NCBI GenBank assembly: GCA_030295235.1
Contig: AP026137.1
Span: 992,001 to 1,056,000, forward strand
Direction: 5' to 3'
Origin: Fistulifera solaris
Taxonomy: Eukaryota; Bacillariophyta; Bacillariophyceae; Naviculales; Stauroneidaceae
Length of the DNA: 64,000 nt
A program made the position numbers and the translations under genes. Shown here in pieces: positions 1-9,731 of this stretch. Positions within the stretch are counted from its first letter, which is position 1. Every line of letters starts with the position of its first letter. Below the pieces are notes generated by a model. The model saw nothing but the letters and a program-made list of their open reading frames with translations. It was not told where the DNA came from and ran no database searches.

Positions 1-19
1 CCCTACCGCTCCACCGACG

Positions 20-406
20 ATGGATGATCTTTCTTACTACTATACACCTTCGCCAGCACACTCAACTACAGTAGCCTCGTTTGCCGAACCCTCTCGCGAA
101 TTGACGCCTTATCAAAGCGAACAGCGAATGACAGCTGTTCCAGCTCCTCCGGCTCTCAGTAATCAACAACAGAAACAAATCAATATGAAAGAGAAACGAA
201 AACGCATTCAAGCGGCTGCTGCAGTGACGGGAGCTGTCTCGGGATTTTTCGTGGCGGGGCCGTTGGGGAGTGTTGTGTTGGGTTGCACTTCGCATTTAGT
301 CACAAAACAAGTGTGCAAGAAGCGTGAAAGACGCATTTTGGATAAGAAGTATGATCAGGCGATCGCGCAGCCTCAAGAATTCTCCGATGATGCTGTCTTC
401 ACTTAA
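20..406 (+). CDS. Hypothetical small protein with glycine-rich hydrophobic segment, possibly 5'-partial
   Basis: A 128-codon open frame that I do not recognise. The first 60 residues are polar and Pro/Ser/Gln rich. A basic stretch (KEKRKR) precedes a small-residue hydrophobic segment of about 25 residues (AAAVTGAVSGFFVAGPLGSVV) resembling a glycine-zipper membrane or oligomerisation helix. A Lys/Arg-rich tail and an acidic end follow. The frame is open from the ATG back to the window edge (codons for PTAPPT), so the ATG may be internal and the true start may lie outside. Nothing downstream suggests a further exon. Function unknown. Confidence 0.45.
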   Translation: MDDLSYYYTPSPAHSTTVASFAEPSRELTPYQSEQRMTAVPAPPALSNQQQKQINMKEKRKRIQAAAAVTGAVSGFFVAGPLGSVVLGCTSHLVTKQVCKKRERRILDKKYDQAIAQPQEFSDDAVFT

Positions 407-732
407 CACGTAAAGCTTGAAAGGATTCAACCTACTTCGCAGCGAAGGAAATCATAACATAAGAATACACATAGACAAACAAGTCTCTTCGTTGTTTTTT
501 GTAAGAAGTGATAGGTGATAACAGGATGTCAAAACAGGCGACAATAGCTAAGATTCCACACGTTCTATAGGTATGTGATTCAAAATATAGTTCAGATTTA
601 AGGAATAAAAGTTATATTATCATCGATTGCGATTACACATTCCCATTCATCTTCTAAATTCGACTTTCAAACACAATCAAGAAGACATAATAGCATCCAA
701 ACATTTATTGATTCATAAGGAGTTATTGTCGG
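407..732. other. Intergenic, convergent 3' ends
   Basis: AT-rich spacer between two genes whose 3' ends face each other. It presumably carries both 3' UTRs and poly(A) sites; no further structure seen. Confidence 0.5.
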
Positions 733-2043
733 TTATTCTCGCCACGATTCGTCTGTATTGAGATATTGATACTCTCGAGTTGTCGGATTCCAAACCATTC
801 CATCTCTTGCTTCCGTCTCCTTGGCAAGAGCGGCTTGACGGAACTTCTCCTGTTCCTCCTCTTCTTTTCGCTGTCGCTCCAAAGCCTGTTGCTGGGCGCG
901 GATACGCTGTTCTTCTGCTACACGTTCATCGCGTGCCTTTTGTGCCAAAGCATGAATTCCTTGGAACGACGCAATCTTTTGTTCCAACATTTCCGAAAAC
1001 ACAATATCATCTTCATCCTGTTTCAACGCTTTCTCCAACCATGGCAGATACCGTTTCGCTTCTTGTTCCAACACGTGACGTTCTTGAGCAATCGCGTGTA
1101 ACTTTTGGCGTTGCAGTGTCATCTGCTTTTCATCCATACGATTCTGCTGATACGCTTGTTGCAATTCATCTCCGACCAAGTTCGCCAAGTCGTCTGCGGG
1201 CATATTCTGCAATCGCTCATCAATCTTGGCGAGCACCAATTGAGCTCCTTCGTACTGCTGTTGCAGATCGGACAAACGCGTCCACAATTCCAGTAGATTG
1301 CTCGCCGACAAGATGACGCTCCGGCGTTTCCGTGTACCCGAATTCGAATTCTGGGATCCCAAACTACTGCGACGACGTTTGCTAGTATTCGAAGGATCCG
1401 TAGCCTTGTTTTGCAACATTTCATCCAGCGCCGACCCCAGATTGATTTCCACTTCCAGTTTTTTGCGAGCCGGCGGTGGTGGCAAAGATATCTTCGTCAT
1501 CTTCGTCGTCATTGTCTTCCATAATGTTGCGAATATCGTCATCGTCATTAGTACTGCGTGTCGAGGAAGGAGCTTCTGTGGTAGTCGCTGTCGGATCGGG
1601 TGAAGGTCCCGGTGAAAAGACGCTGCCGAAGGAGACAAGGAAGGCAAGGACTGTCGCGGCGTAGTAGCTGGCGCTCGACCGTGACGATACGGTTCTAAAC
1701 CCTGCAAGACATCCCCGATAAAGCGCGTACTATAGACTTGTCGATCTCCCCAAATCTTGATGGTTCGACGGACTTTCTCGACCAAGGTCGGATCTCGCGA
1801 ACAAATGTGAACCAAGGATTGCGAAAGCACCGGACTCATCGCCTCCAAGAACTTGTTACCGCGATTGCGTTTCGAATTTTGTAAGACTTCATTTGCGACA
1901 TAAAGCAAGGGCAAAAGTTGATTATCGACACAAGTCTGCAAGGCATTTCTCCATTCATTGACTGCCACACTAGCACCGCGATCGTAAAACTTCATCATGG
2001 CTCCGGCGGCATTTTTGAATGGAAGGGGCCGAGCCGTCGACAT
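733..2043 (-). CDS. CID (RNA polymerase II CTD-interacting) domain protein, RPRD1/Rtt103-like
   Basis: The N-terminal ~110 residues match a CTD-interacting domain: a helix ending in NEWRNAL, then LLYVANEVLQNSKRN, a segment ending VEKVRRTIKIWGDR and FIGDVLQGL. A disordered linker and a long coiled coil (EQEKFRQAALAKETEAR) follow, as in RPRD/Rtt103 proteins that bind the phosphorylated Pol II tail in transcription termination. ATG at 2043 gives MSTARPLPFKNAAG in the main frame. An upstream ATG in another frame (MSNATSLRSILG...) would supply the missing first CID helix if the T5 run at 2012-2016 (+ strand) were one base shorter. Two further compensating shifts, at A4 1615-1618 and T6 1459-1464, would replace an unlikely Met/Pro stretch with an acidic linker (NDDDDIRNIMEDNDDED). 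The family call is firm; the exact protein is not. Confidence 0.85.
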   Translation of the reverse strand: MSTARPLPFKNAAGAMMKFYDRGASVAVNEWRNALQTCVDNQLLPLLYVANEVLQNSKRNRGNKFLEAMSPVLSQSLVHICSRDPTLVEKVRRTIKIWGDRQVYSTRFIGDVLQGLEPYRHGRAPATTPRQSLPSLSPSAASFHRDLHPIRQRLPQKLLPRHAVLMTMTIFATLWKTMTTKMTKISLPPPPARKKLEVEINLGSALDEMLQNKATDPSNTSKRRRSSLGSQNSNSGTRKRRSVILSASNLLELWTRLSDLQQQYEGAQLVLAKIDERLQNMPADDLANLVGDELQQAYQQNRMDEKQMTLQRQKLHAIAQERHVLEQEAKRYLPWLEKALKQDEDDIVFSEMLEQKIASFQGIHALAQKARDERVAEEQRIRAQQQALERQRKEEEEQEKFRQAALAKETEARDGMVWNPTTREYQYLNTDESWRE

Positions 2044-2599
2044 TGCCGAGAATGGAACGCAATGAAGTCGCGTTCGACATTGTAGTGGTGCGAACGATTG
2101 TATAAGATGTAGAAATAAATTAATATACAAACGATTAGGATTGCGAATTGCGACTGAATACAAAGCAGTGAAGAATGAAATTGATACTACAGTGCGTTTG
2201 TAGTAATGTCTACAAATTGTGAACACCGACAACCTTCTCAGAACTGTCTTTCAATTAAAATAGTGTGAAGAAAAGAAGATGAATGTTTTTGCGCTTCACG
2301 TCGTGACTGTTGCATGAAATGCATGGTTACAACATGTGCTAGTCTATGTGCTGCATGCATGCTGGAGGCGGGAGAGAGGATGATTTGCGGCGGAAATTTT
2401 GCTGCGGGCGTGATGCGTGACTAAATCGAGTCGAGAATTCCAGGCTTCGCAAGACTACTTTGTCGCAGGTCGCAGACACCGGCCAAAAAAAGTCGCAGCG
2501 TACCTGTATACGGCGGCAGAACGATTCCTGAAGGTCTGGACGGTGTTTGGGTTTAACCTTTGCCATTTAGAGAAATAGAAGACATGCAGTATTTTCTTC
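2044..2599. other. Upstream region of the CID gene
   Basis: Contains the 5' flank of the minus-strand CID gene; no gene supported. Its right part grades into the satellite. Confidence 0.4.
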
Positions 2600-3775
2600 T
2601 TGTTCCAGAAAATTTTGGAATGTCTCGTTAACATTTGGGAATCACAGAAATTGTGGTGGTCCAGATATTCCGGATCAGGTGTATTGGCTCGAACAGAAGT
2701 TCTGCGAGACTTCCAGATATTTTGGATTATGTGATTGGGATGGCACAAAGATTCTGTGCACGATTCAAATAGTTCGCGATCGGGAATTTCCGTCCGACAA
2801 TGATTTTGTGCTTTTTCCAGAAATTCTGGAATCGGGTGTTTTGGGTCGTGCAGACATTCTGTGAGATTTCCAGATATTTTGGATAAGGTGCTTTGCTTCG
2901 CACACACCGTTTGTGCACGATCCGTAAATATTCCGTACCCGCGGTTTGGGTTTTAGATAACGTTTTTCCTAATTCCAGAAATTCTGGAATCGGTATTTCG
3001 GTCACACAGAAATTCTGCGATGGGTCTGGTCCAGATATTCTGGACCAGGGTGTATTGGCTCGAACAGAAGTTTTGCGAGACTTCCGGATGATTTGGATTA
3101 GGTGATTGGGATGGCACAGAGATTCTGGGCACGTTTCAAATCGTTCGGGATCGGGAATTTCCGTCCGACAATGATTTTGTGCTTTTTCCAGAAATTCTGG
3201 AATCGGGTGTTTTGGGTCGTGCAGACATTCTGTGAGATTTCCAGATATTTTGGATAAGGTGCTTTGCTTCGCACACACCGTTTGTGCACGATCCGTAAAT
3301 ATTCCGTACCCGCGGTTTGGGTTTTAGATAACGTTTTCCTAATTCCAGAAATTCTGGAATCGGTATTTCGGTCACACAGAAATTCTGCGATGGGTCTGGT
3401 CCAGATATTCTGGACCAGGGTGTATTGGCTCGAACAGAAGTTTTGCGAGACTTCCGGATGATTTGGATTAGGTGATTGGGATGGCACAGAGATTCTGGGC
3501 ACGTTTCAAATCGTTCGGGATCGGGAATTTCCGTCCGACAATGATTTTGTGCTTTTTCCAGAAATTCTGGAATCGGGTGTTTTGGGTCGTGCAGACATTC
3601 TGTGAGATTTCCAGATATTTTGGATAAGGTGCTTTGCGTCGCACACACCGTTTGTGCACGGTCCGTAAATCCGTACCCGCGGTTTGGGTTTTAGCTAACG
3701 TTTTTTCTTGTTCCAGAAATTCTGGAATGGGTATTTCAGGCATACAGAAATGCTGCGATCATTCCAGTATTTCCC
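2600..3775. repeat. Higher-order satellite: ~371-bp unit built of seven ~53-bp monomers, about 3 copies
   Basis: The same landmarks recur every 370-371 bp: TGTATTGGCT at 2680, 3051 and 3421, and CACACACCGTTTGTG at 2901, 3272 and 3642. Within each unit an imperfect monomer starting CCAGA(A/T)ATT(C/T)TGG recurs about every 53 bp; seven such lengths make one unit. Copies are nearly identical, with divergent edges at 2600-2680 and after 3700. Apparent open frames inside are repeat artefacts and overlap each other on both strands. The block lies between the divergently transcribed CID gene and the gene at 4022. Confidence 0.93.
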
Positions 3776-3906
3776 GAAATCAACATCGTCGACGTTACAC
3801 TTTCGTAAAAAAAATTACATGCGAATGGCGATGCGGAGCAACGTTGATTTTTTTGAAGGTTCTATAATTCATTGCTTTACTACAACTACGTAGAATTCTT
3901 GTCTTT

Positions 3907-3914
3907 TATATAAG
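3907..3914 (+). promoter_or_regulatory. Candidate TATA element
   Basis: TATATAAG lies 115 bp before the ATG at 4022. The same octamer sits 130 bp before the ATG at 28091. Position and sequence suit a core promoter, but this is inference only. Confidence 0.3.
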
Positions 3915-4021
3915 TGTGAAATCATTTCGCGTTGGAGGAGAAGACAATTTTTAGACGAATTTGGCCCATCATTTACTTCGTTGTGTCGTCCCTTAACTGA
4001 CAATGCCTTTTTCGGGACGCA

Positions 4022-4675
4022 ATGCAGTCAGAGTCAACGACCATGGGCAATGAAATTCAGGATGCAACACAGGAATGGATGCCTACGCCTTTAACCTTCA
4101 AAACACGTTACATTGGCCCTTCCGAAGACAATCTGACCGACGAACAAAAGCGGATTCGTCAGAATATTCTAGAAACTCGTCCCCGCACCGGACTTTCCGG
4201 ACCCTTCGGACCTTGGTTAGCGGTTCCAAGCATCGCACAACCGGCGCAGCAACTAGGACAAGCGTGTCGGTATCATACCAGTCTCTCGATGCGAGAATCC
4301 GAGCTCATCATTTTATTGACGGCGGCCAAGACGCGGTCGCACGCAGAATTTGATATTCATGTTGGTGAAGCCGTGAAAGCAGGACTCTCTTTGTCGATCA
4401 TACGTGCCATTCCCAGGGATGATGACTTTTCCGCCGCGCAGGTTCGAGAATGGATATTACCACTGTTAAACGACAATAGAAGAGAACAGGCGATGGTTGT
4501 ATTTGCAGCTGAACTGCTAGATTCGTATTCCGTTTCGGATGAAACGTACGAGCTCACGAAACGAGCCGTCGATAACAAGGACTCCGTGTTGGTGGAGATT
4601 ACTAGTATTGTGGGATACTATACTTTTGTGGCGTACACATTGAATGTGTTTCGAATCCCATCTTCGTCTTCATGA
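4022..4675 (+). CDS. Carboxymuconolactone decarboxylase (CMD)/AhpD-like protein
   Basis: A 217-residue protein with a single CMD-like helical domain from about residue 60. Recognisable signatures are RTGLSGPFGPWL, a Ser-Met-Arg-Glu followed by the helix ELIILLTAAKT, then HVGEAVKAGLSLSIIRAI, the classic helix after the active-site region. The Cys-x2-Cys redox pair of peroxidase-type AhpD is absent (TRSHAEFDIHV stands there), as in the decarboxylase-like branch, so a peroxidase role is unlikely. No targeting signal is evident. Uninterrupted single exon with ATG at 4022. Substrate unknown. Confidence 0.82.
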   Translation: MQSESTTMGNEIQDATQEWMPTPLTFKTRYIGPSEDNLTDEQKRIRQNILETRPRTGLSGPFGPWLAVPSIAQPAQQLGQACRYHTSLSMRESELIILLTAAKTRSHAEFDIHVGEAVKAGLSLSIIRAIPRDDDFSAAQVREWILPLLNDNRREQAMVVFAAELLDSYSVSDETYELTKRAVDNKDSVLVEITSIVGYYTFVAYTLNVFRIPSSSS

Positions 4676-5332
4676 AAATCATCGCTGCGAGGTGAGGCGA
4701 CAACATGAAGAAGTAGATTTGCAAAGATGTGAATACGACCATTGAGACGAGATGCGATTTCACTTCCTCTGGCGGATAAGGGACTCGCTAGTGTTTTGAA
4801 TGATCTCTAGGCTTGTAAAGGCACTGGGCTACAAGTAAGCTAAGATTATTTTCTGATCAGCTTTTATCAGATTGAGGTCTTTTGCATTCAATTACTGTCC
4901 CCGAGAATTGATGGAGGCTCGATTTAGCCTGAAGACCCTTACACCTAGCAGCACGTCTGTATCCCGAGTTCCGAGTGCGGCTCGAATAATCGCGAAAGAG
5001 ATGGCCATAGCAGCTTGTCTGTCCTTCGCTCTATGATCGCGGAAAAATAAAGAAACGACGTTAAAATTCTGCCTCGCCGTGGGCTCTACGTAGAATTTTG
5101 TACTGAGAGGCAGAATTTTAACGTCCTTTCAAGGCCACGAAAATATAATAAAAAAGACACTGCCGCGACGACGCGATCGGCGACGAGATGATGTTGAGAA
5201 TCGAATAAAAATGCAAGTGTTCTAATATCGATGAACAAAAACAAATCGTTCTCATAGTTTCTTGTTACACATTGAGTTTCAATATGAATTACCGATAGCG
5301 GCGTCGGATCTCTGTGTAAACGAAATTTCATA
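4676..5332. other. Intergenic with foldback element
   Basis: A 657-bp spacer between two plus-strand genes. Apart from the 79-bp foldback element annotated separately, I see no gene. Confidence 0.5.
5052..5130. repeat. 79-bp foldback (MITE-like) element, copy 1
   Basis: Inverted arms GACGTTAAAATTCTGCCTC (5057-5075) and their reverse complement (5107-5125) are perfect over 19 bp. They extend to 24 bp with one mismatch and enclose a 31-bp loop containing the palindrome CTACGTAG. A copy of the same length with only a few loop differences lies at 46797-46875. Two copies 42 kb apart with the same boundaries indicate a small mobile or structured element rather than a local palindrome. Confidence 0.85.
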
Positions 5333-6451
5333 ATGCATTACAGCAGTTGTTTCAAACGGCACCTTCGCTTCTCGCTCCTTCAACGCCGACTCGTTATTTC
5401 TCGACAATTCAATTCATCGACGACGACAACCACTACTTCTTCTAGTAATAGTCGTGTCGTGGATGTCTCGGGATTGGCGCAACGCATGCGCGACAGCGTT
5501 CGCCGTTACACCCTGCAACAAGAGGTTCGAATGGTGGCTGTTCTGGCTCAATCCGATTCCTTGTTGCGCGAGGACGCCGAAGTGTATTCTCATAACATTG
5601 CCGAAGCCTTTGCGGAAGATGGCTTACATTATGAAGTGTGTTCCTGTTCGGGAGATGAACCGGCGGCGGTAGAAGAAGCGATACGGTATTTGAACCAACG
5701 ATCCGATGTGCACGGTATACTGGTCTTTTACCCCATTTTCAAAACACGGAACTTAGATGACAAAGGTCTCTATCTCAATCAACGGACGGGTGTTCACTAC
5801 AAAACGTATGACGACTACTTGAGAGATGTAGTGAGTCCACAAAAAGACGTCGAGGCACTCAGTCAGGTTCATACAAGAGGTGCGCAACATTTGTTTCGTG
5901 CCCGCGGGATGGATCATGCTGGCGAAGATCCCTATGTACCTTGTACCGCGCTGGCAGTGAGCAAGATTATGGAAGAATACTACAAGCCACTACACAATAG
6001 CAACAATTCGAAATCGTCGCGAAAATGGTTGGGGCATACTGTAACGGTCGTCAATCGATCGGAAATTTTGGGGAGACCACTGGCGGGTCTTTTGTCTCTT
6101 CAAGGCGCTACTGTATATTCTGTTGATGAAGATTCCATATTAGTGTTCGAAGAGGACGGTCGACTACGCCGATGCAATAACATGGAGCTGAAAGACTGTA
6201 TAGGACAATCATCGGTGATCGTGTCGGGAGTACCCACCAGTGACTTTTCCTTGCCCATGGACGAGATACAACCAGGCACAATGGTTATTGATGTGTCGGA
6301 AGGATCATGTAACGTAGAGGAAGACGTGTTGTTGCAAAAGCCTAGTGTGCAACTGGTTTCGAATGTTGGGAAAGTGACAGTGGCCGCATTGGAACAGAAT
6401 TTAATTCGATTGCATCAGCAACAAAGGAATTTAAATTTAATTTTAGAGTAA
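5333..6451 (+). CDS. NAD-type methylenetetrahydrofolate dehydrogenase, MTD1-like, probably organellar
   Basis: A 372-residue protein with the tetrahydrofolate dehydrogenase fold. The catalytic half includes GILVFYPIF, a long insert (KTYDDYLRDVVSPQKDVE) and PCTALAVSKIM. The Rossmann half shows VTVVNRSEILGRPLAGLL, GATVYSVDED, SSVIVSGVP and GTMVIDVSEG. The NRSEILGRP loop and the split PQKDVE...PCTALA arrangement match fungal-type monofunctional Mtd1 rather than the bifunctional FolD/MTHFD. It oxidises 5,10-methylene-THF to methenyl-THF in one-carbon metabolism. The first ~40 residues are basic and Ser/Thr rich (RHLRFSLLQRRLVISRQF), a likely mitochondrial presequence. Uninterrupted. Confidence 0.93.
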   Translation: MHYSSCFKRHLRFSLLQRRLVISRQFNSSTTTTTTSSSNSRVVDVSGLAQRMRDSVRRYTLQQEVRMVAVLAQSDSLLREDAEVYSHNIAEAFAEDGLHYEVCSCSGDEPAAVEEAIRYLNQRSDVHGILVFYPIFKTRNLDDKGLYLNQRTGVHYKTYDDYLRDVVSPQKDVEALSQVHTRGAQHLFRARGMDHAGEDPYVPCTALAVSKIMEEYYKPLHNSNNSKSSRKWLGHTVTVVNRSEILGRPLAGLLSLQGATVYSVDEDSILVFEEDGRLRRCNNMELKDCIGQSSVIVSGVPTSDFSLPMDEIQPGTMVIDVSEGSCNVEEDVLLQKPSVQLVSNVGKVTVAALEQNLIRLHQQQRNLNLILE

Positions 6452-6559
6452 GCGTAGTAAAACAAAACCTAAATTGTTATGTACCAAGTAATTTAGGCAG
6501 ATTTGCATTTTTAAGATGGCTCAAGAACAGAAAAAAATAAATATTTGGTAAACGACGAT

Positions 6560-7610
6560 CTTCGGCATTCATCGAAATTCAAAAAGTGAAACATGAATGT
6601 GTCAAGTGACTATGATGCAAAGTGTTGTCACGCACGTGGATGATATTCGTGCAACCAACTGTTTGGATCATAGTAACAACATGAACGTCAGGACTCGAAG
6701 ACATTGCCGGCTGAAACCGCAACTGCGCGAAATTCCAAGGTGAAATCATAATTCGCCTTGGATGTGTTATTGTAATGAGACTGGGTCTAGACAAATAATT
6801 TGTGCTGCAGGCTGCATGTACAACAGGATCGATGCAGTCTCATGAAAGAACTGCAGTCGTGAATTGGTACAACCAACTGTTTGGATCATAGTAAAAACAT
6901 GAACGTCAGGACTCGAAGACATTGCCGGCTGAAATCGCAACTGCGCGAAATTCCAAGGTGAAATCATAATTCGCCTTGGATGTGTTATTGTAATGAGACT
7001 GGGTCTAGACAAATAATTTGCGCTGCAGGCTGCATGTGCAAAAGGATTGATGCAGTCTCATGAAAGAAATGCAGTCGTGAATCGGTACAACCAACTGTTT
7101 GGATCATAGTAAAAACATGAAGGTCATGAATCCAAGACATTGCCGGCTGAAACCGCAACTGCGCGAAATTCCAAGGTGAAATCATAATTCGCCTTGGATG
7201 TGTTATTGTAATGAGACTGGGTCTAGACAAATAATTTGCGCTGCAGGCTGCATGTGCAAAAGGATTGATGCAGTCTCATGAAAGAAATGCAGTCGTGAAT
7301 TGGTACAACCAACCGTTTGGATCATAGTAAAAACCTGAAGGTCATGAATCCAAGACATTGCCGGCTGAAATCGCAACTGCGCGAATTTCCAAGGTGAGAT
7401 CGTAATTAGCTTTGGATCTACTATGGTAATGAGACTATAATCAAGCGCGAAACAGACAAAAAAGTTGCGCTGCAGGCTGCTTGATGTACAGAAGGATTGA
7501 TCCACTCTCATGACAGAAATCTAGTCGTGGATTGGTACAACCAACTGTTTGGATGATAGTAAAAATGTGAAAGTCAGGACTCTTCGAAGACATTGCAACC
7601 GCCGAAAAGA
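6560..7610. repeat. 218-bp tandem repeat array, about 4.5 copies
   Basis: GAGACTGGGTCTAGAC occurs at 6777, 6995 and 7213, with a diverged version at 7431; TTTGGATCATAG occurs at 6662, 6880, 7098 and 7316, then a changed copy at 7548. The spacing is exactly 218 bp for the conserved copies; the last is longer and more diverged. As 218 is not a multiple of three, the recurring minus-strand open frames switch register and are not a protein repeat. The array separates the folate gene from the MYND gene. Confidence 0.95.
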
Positions 7611-7707
7611 TTTTATTCTCTTCTATCTAACAGCAAGCAGATCATTACCAGGTATATAACATAATATTCTTTGCATTTGAGCTCTTCCATCTCGTAACCA
7701 AAGAACT

Positions 7708-9455
7708 ATGTTTCGAGTCGGCCAGGTCGCACCCGGATTGAACGGGGCCGTCTTCAGTTCTTCGAAGTTTCGCATTGAAGGATGTAATGATTTTGAGCAG
7801 TGCGCGCGTCACTTTACAACGTTTGATGATGACATTGACGGCGTGGAGAAGACTCACTATGATTTCATGAAAGGAAGAACGTTCCGTATCAAATTTGTGA
7901 AGGATGGTATTTGGTTAAATGGAAAAGTGCGACATTGGGGTGAATTTACTGGTGCAATGTAAGATCTACGATGCGAACTTTTTGCTGGATGAATAGCACA
8001 AGAGCTGTTTTCTTACGCGTTCCCTATTGTTTCTAGGGGATTCACTGACATTGATCTTCAATGGGTTCTTGTGGCGGATTTCGAGGCTCCTTCTGAAGTT
8101 GCTCCTGGTACTATTGTTAGTGGGCTCGAAAAATTCATGGAGCTCGAGAATGTTGAAGAGTTAGACAATACAGACAAATACAAACTTGGGCTCTGCATAG
8201 TTCGAGAAGTAAACGCCGACGATGGAAAGTGCATCGCCGCGCCATTCTGCAGCAAGAAACTTGTGAGAGCAAGTTTGGACGACGTTGAGCCATTTGCTGC
8301 TACAAGAATAAATTTGTTCATTCACCGGATGAATGTTCAAGGAGGAGGAACTGTCTCGGCCCCTGCATCGAATGTCTTACTCCCGATTGAACTTTGTTCA
8401 TTCGAGTGGACTGCTCCGTTCTTGGATGAGTCGTATCATTTACCATCACCAGATACATTTCCCTTGGTAACCTTGTCGGCGACGGAACACGAACAGCTTC
8501 TGCAGCGTAAGGCGGACTTGCTCAAGACACTTCGGCAACAAATGCAACCAGGACAAACGCCTCAACAGAAAATGGACACGGTTATGAAAGTCTATGTACC
8601 TGGCTTCGAAGCCAATGTTGGTAATGCTGAAGGGATTTAAAAGGAGCTTTTGTGCCTCCCTTTTGTCTTGTATGGCGTGTTCTTAAGGGCACTCATCAAA
8701 GCCAAATTTATACCCGGCAAGGATCTTGCCTCGGCAAAGACGATCGTGGCAATGGCACTCCGACAAGTGGAGGAAGATAGAGCGCAGGTGGATGATTATG
8801 CCTTTGTAACGGAAGCTGTTGCGCAGTATTTCAAATTTCCTCAATCGGCTTCTCCCACGGAGTTAATTGAACATGCCTTTTATTCGAGTCTTTATGGTGT
8901 GTTATCGCCCATGGGAGAATGGTTTGAATTGGAGCATTATGATTATCGCGCGGCGATCTGGTGTTACAATAAGGCGCAAGAATGCGCTCATCGTGCACCC
9001 TTTCCTATAGGTGGCCCTGCTTCATTAGCAAATTTAATTTTCATCGATACGATGAACGCCGGCGTGGCTTCCCGGCGAATGGAAGACTTTTATCTGCAGC
9101 AAAGTACTACGAGAAGGTGTTTGCGCTTGAACCGCCAACACCCCAAAATCGTTCGGAACTTCTTATCAATGCGAAAAGCATGCAAGACAAGGCTGCCGAT
9201 TGGATTGGCACATCAGGCTATTTTACGCCCTGGGAAACAGGTCAAATAGTGACGATAGGGCCTGTAGGAGATTGCGCTGCTTGTGGGACAGCAAACGCCC
9301 GTAGTAAATGCGGAAGCTGTAGTCTTGTTCATTACTGCAACCGAGAGTGTCAGAAGGCGCACTGGAAGTCGACGCATCAATACACGTGTTTGTTCAAGAA
9401 GAAGTTCGACCATTTTAGTGCCGACAGGATCCGAGTTCCTCGTCCCGACACATAA
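7708..9455 (+). CDS. MYND-type zinc finger protein, interrupted
   Basis: Two exons, 7708-7958 and from 8037, flank a 78-nt intron (GTAAGA...TTCTAG); splicing joins GCA-AT|G-GGA-TTC in frame. The N-terminal part (VGQVAPGLNGAVF...) is unrecognised and the middle is helical. The C-terminus has a MYND finger with Cys-x2-Cys (CAAC), Cys-x2-Cys (CGSC), YCNRECQKAHW and a final His-x3-Cys (HQYTC). MYND fingers are protein-binding modules. Two breaks are seen. An in-frame TAA at 8638-8640 (ATT TAA AAG) is followed by open sequence in the same frame. A missing T in the run at 9088-9091 would join ...RRMEDF to ...LSAAKYYEKVF. Whether it is a pseudogene or contains sequence errors is unresolved. Confidence 0.75.
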
Positions 9456-9731
9456 GTCAGCCTTGGTTGAATTGGCGAGGCTTTTTTATGCAAACGTTTC
9501 AGTTACTTGGTGTTAAACATTTGTTGTAGGGACATCCCAGCACAAAGAACCTCAGCGCCAGAACGTTGTTTAAGGCGTACTTGTTTCTTTGTCGTAAGGA
9601 TGCTAATAATATATTTTAAAGGCTCAGTCAGCCTTTTGTTAAACCCCTAAAAGTGAATTATTTATGAAAATTTGTACACGAAAGCTAAATTCAATCATGT
9701 TGGATAATTAATCAAGACCACCTTTGGCCGA

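Noticed and set aside
2455-3743. Several 130-180-codon minus-strand open frames sharing the motif PEFLEKAQNHC
   Set aside because: They are translations of the 371-bp satellite in several frames, overlap one another and have no domain character.
2600-3775. CCAGAAATTCTGG motifs as heat-shock elements
   Set aside because: The GAA and TTC blocks are one base apart rather than two, and the motif follows satellite periodicity.
6579-7511. Repeated minus-strand peptide starting MSRPSLITITHPRR
   Set aside because: Product of the 218-bp array; the period is not a multiple of three and the frames do not link into one protein.
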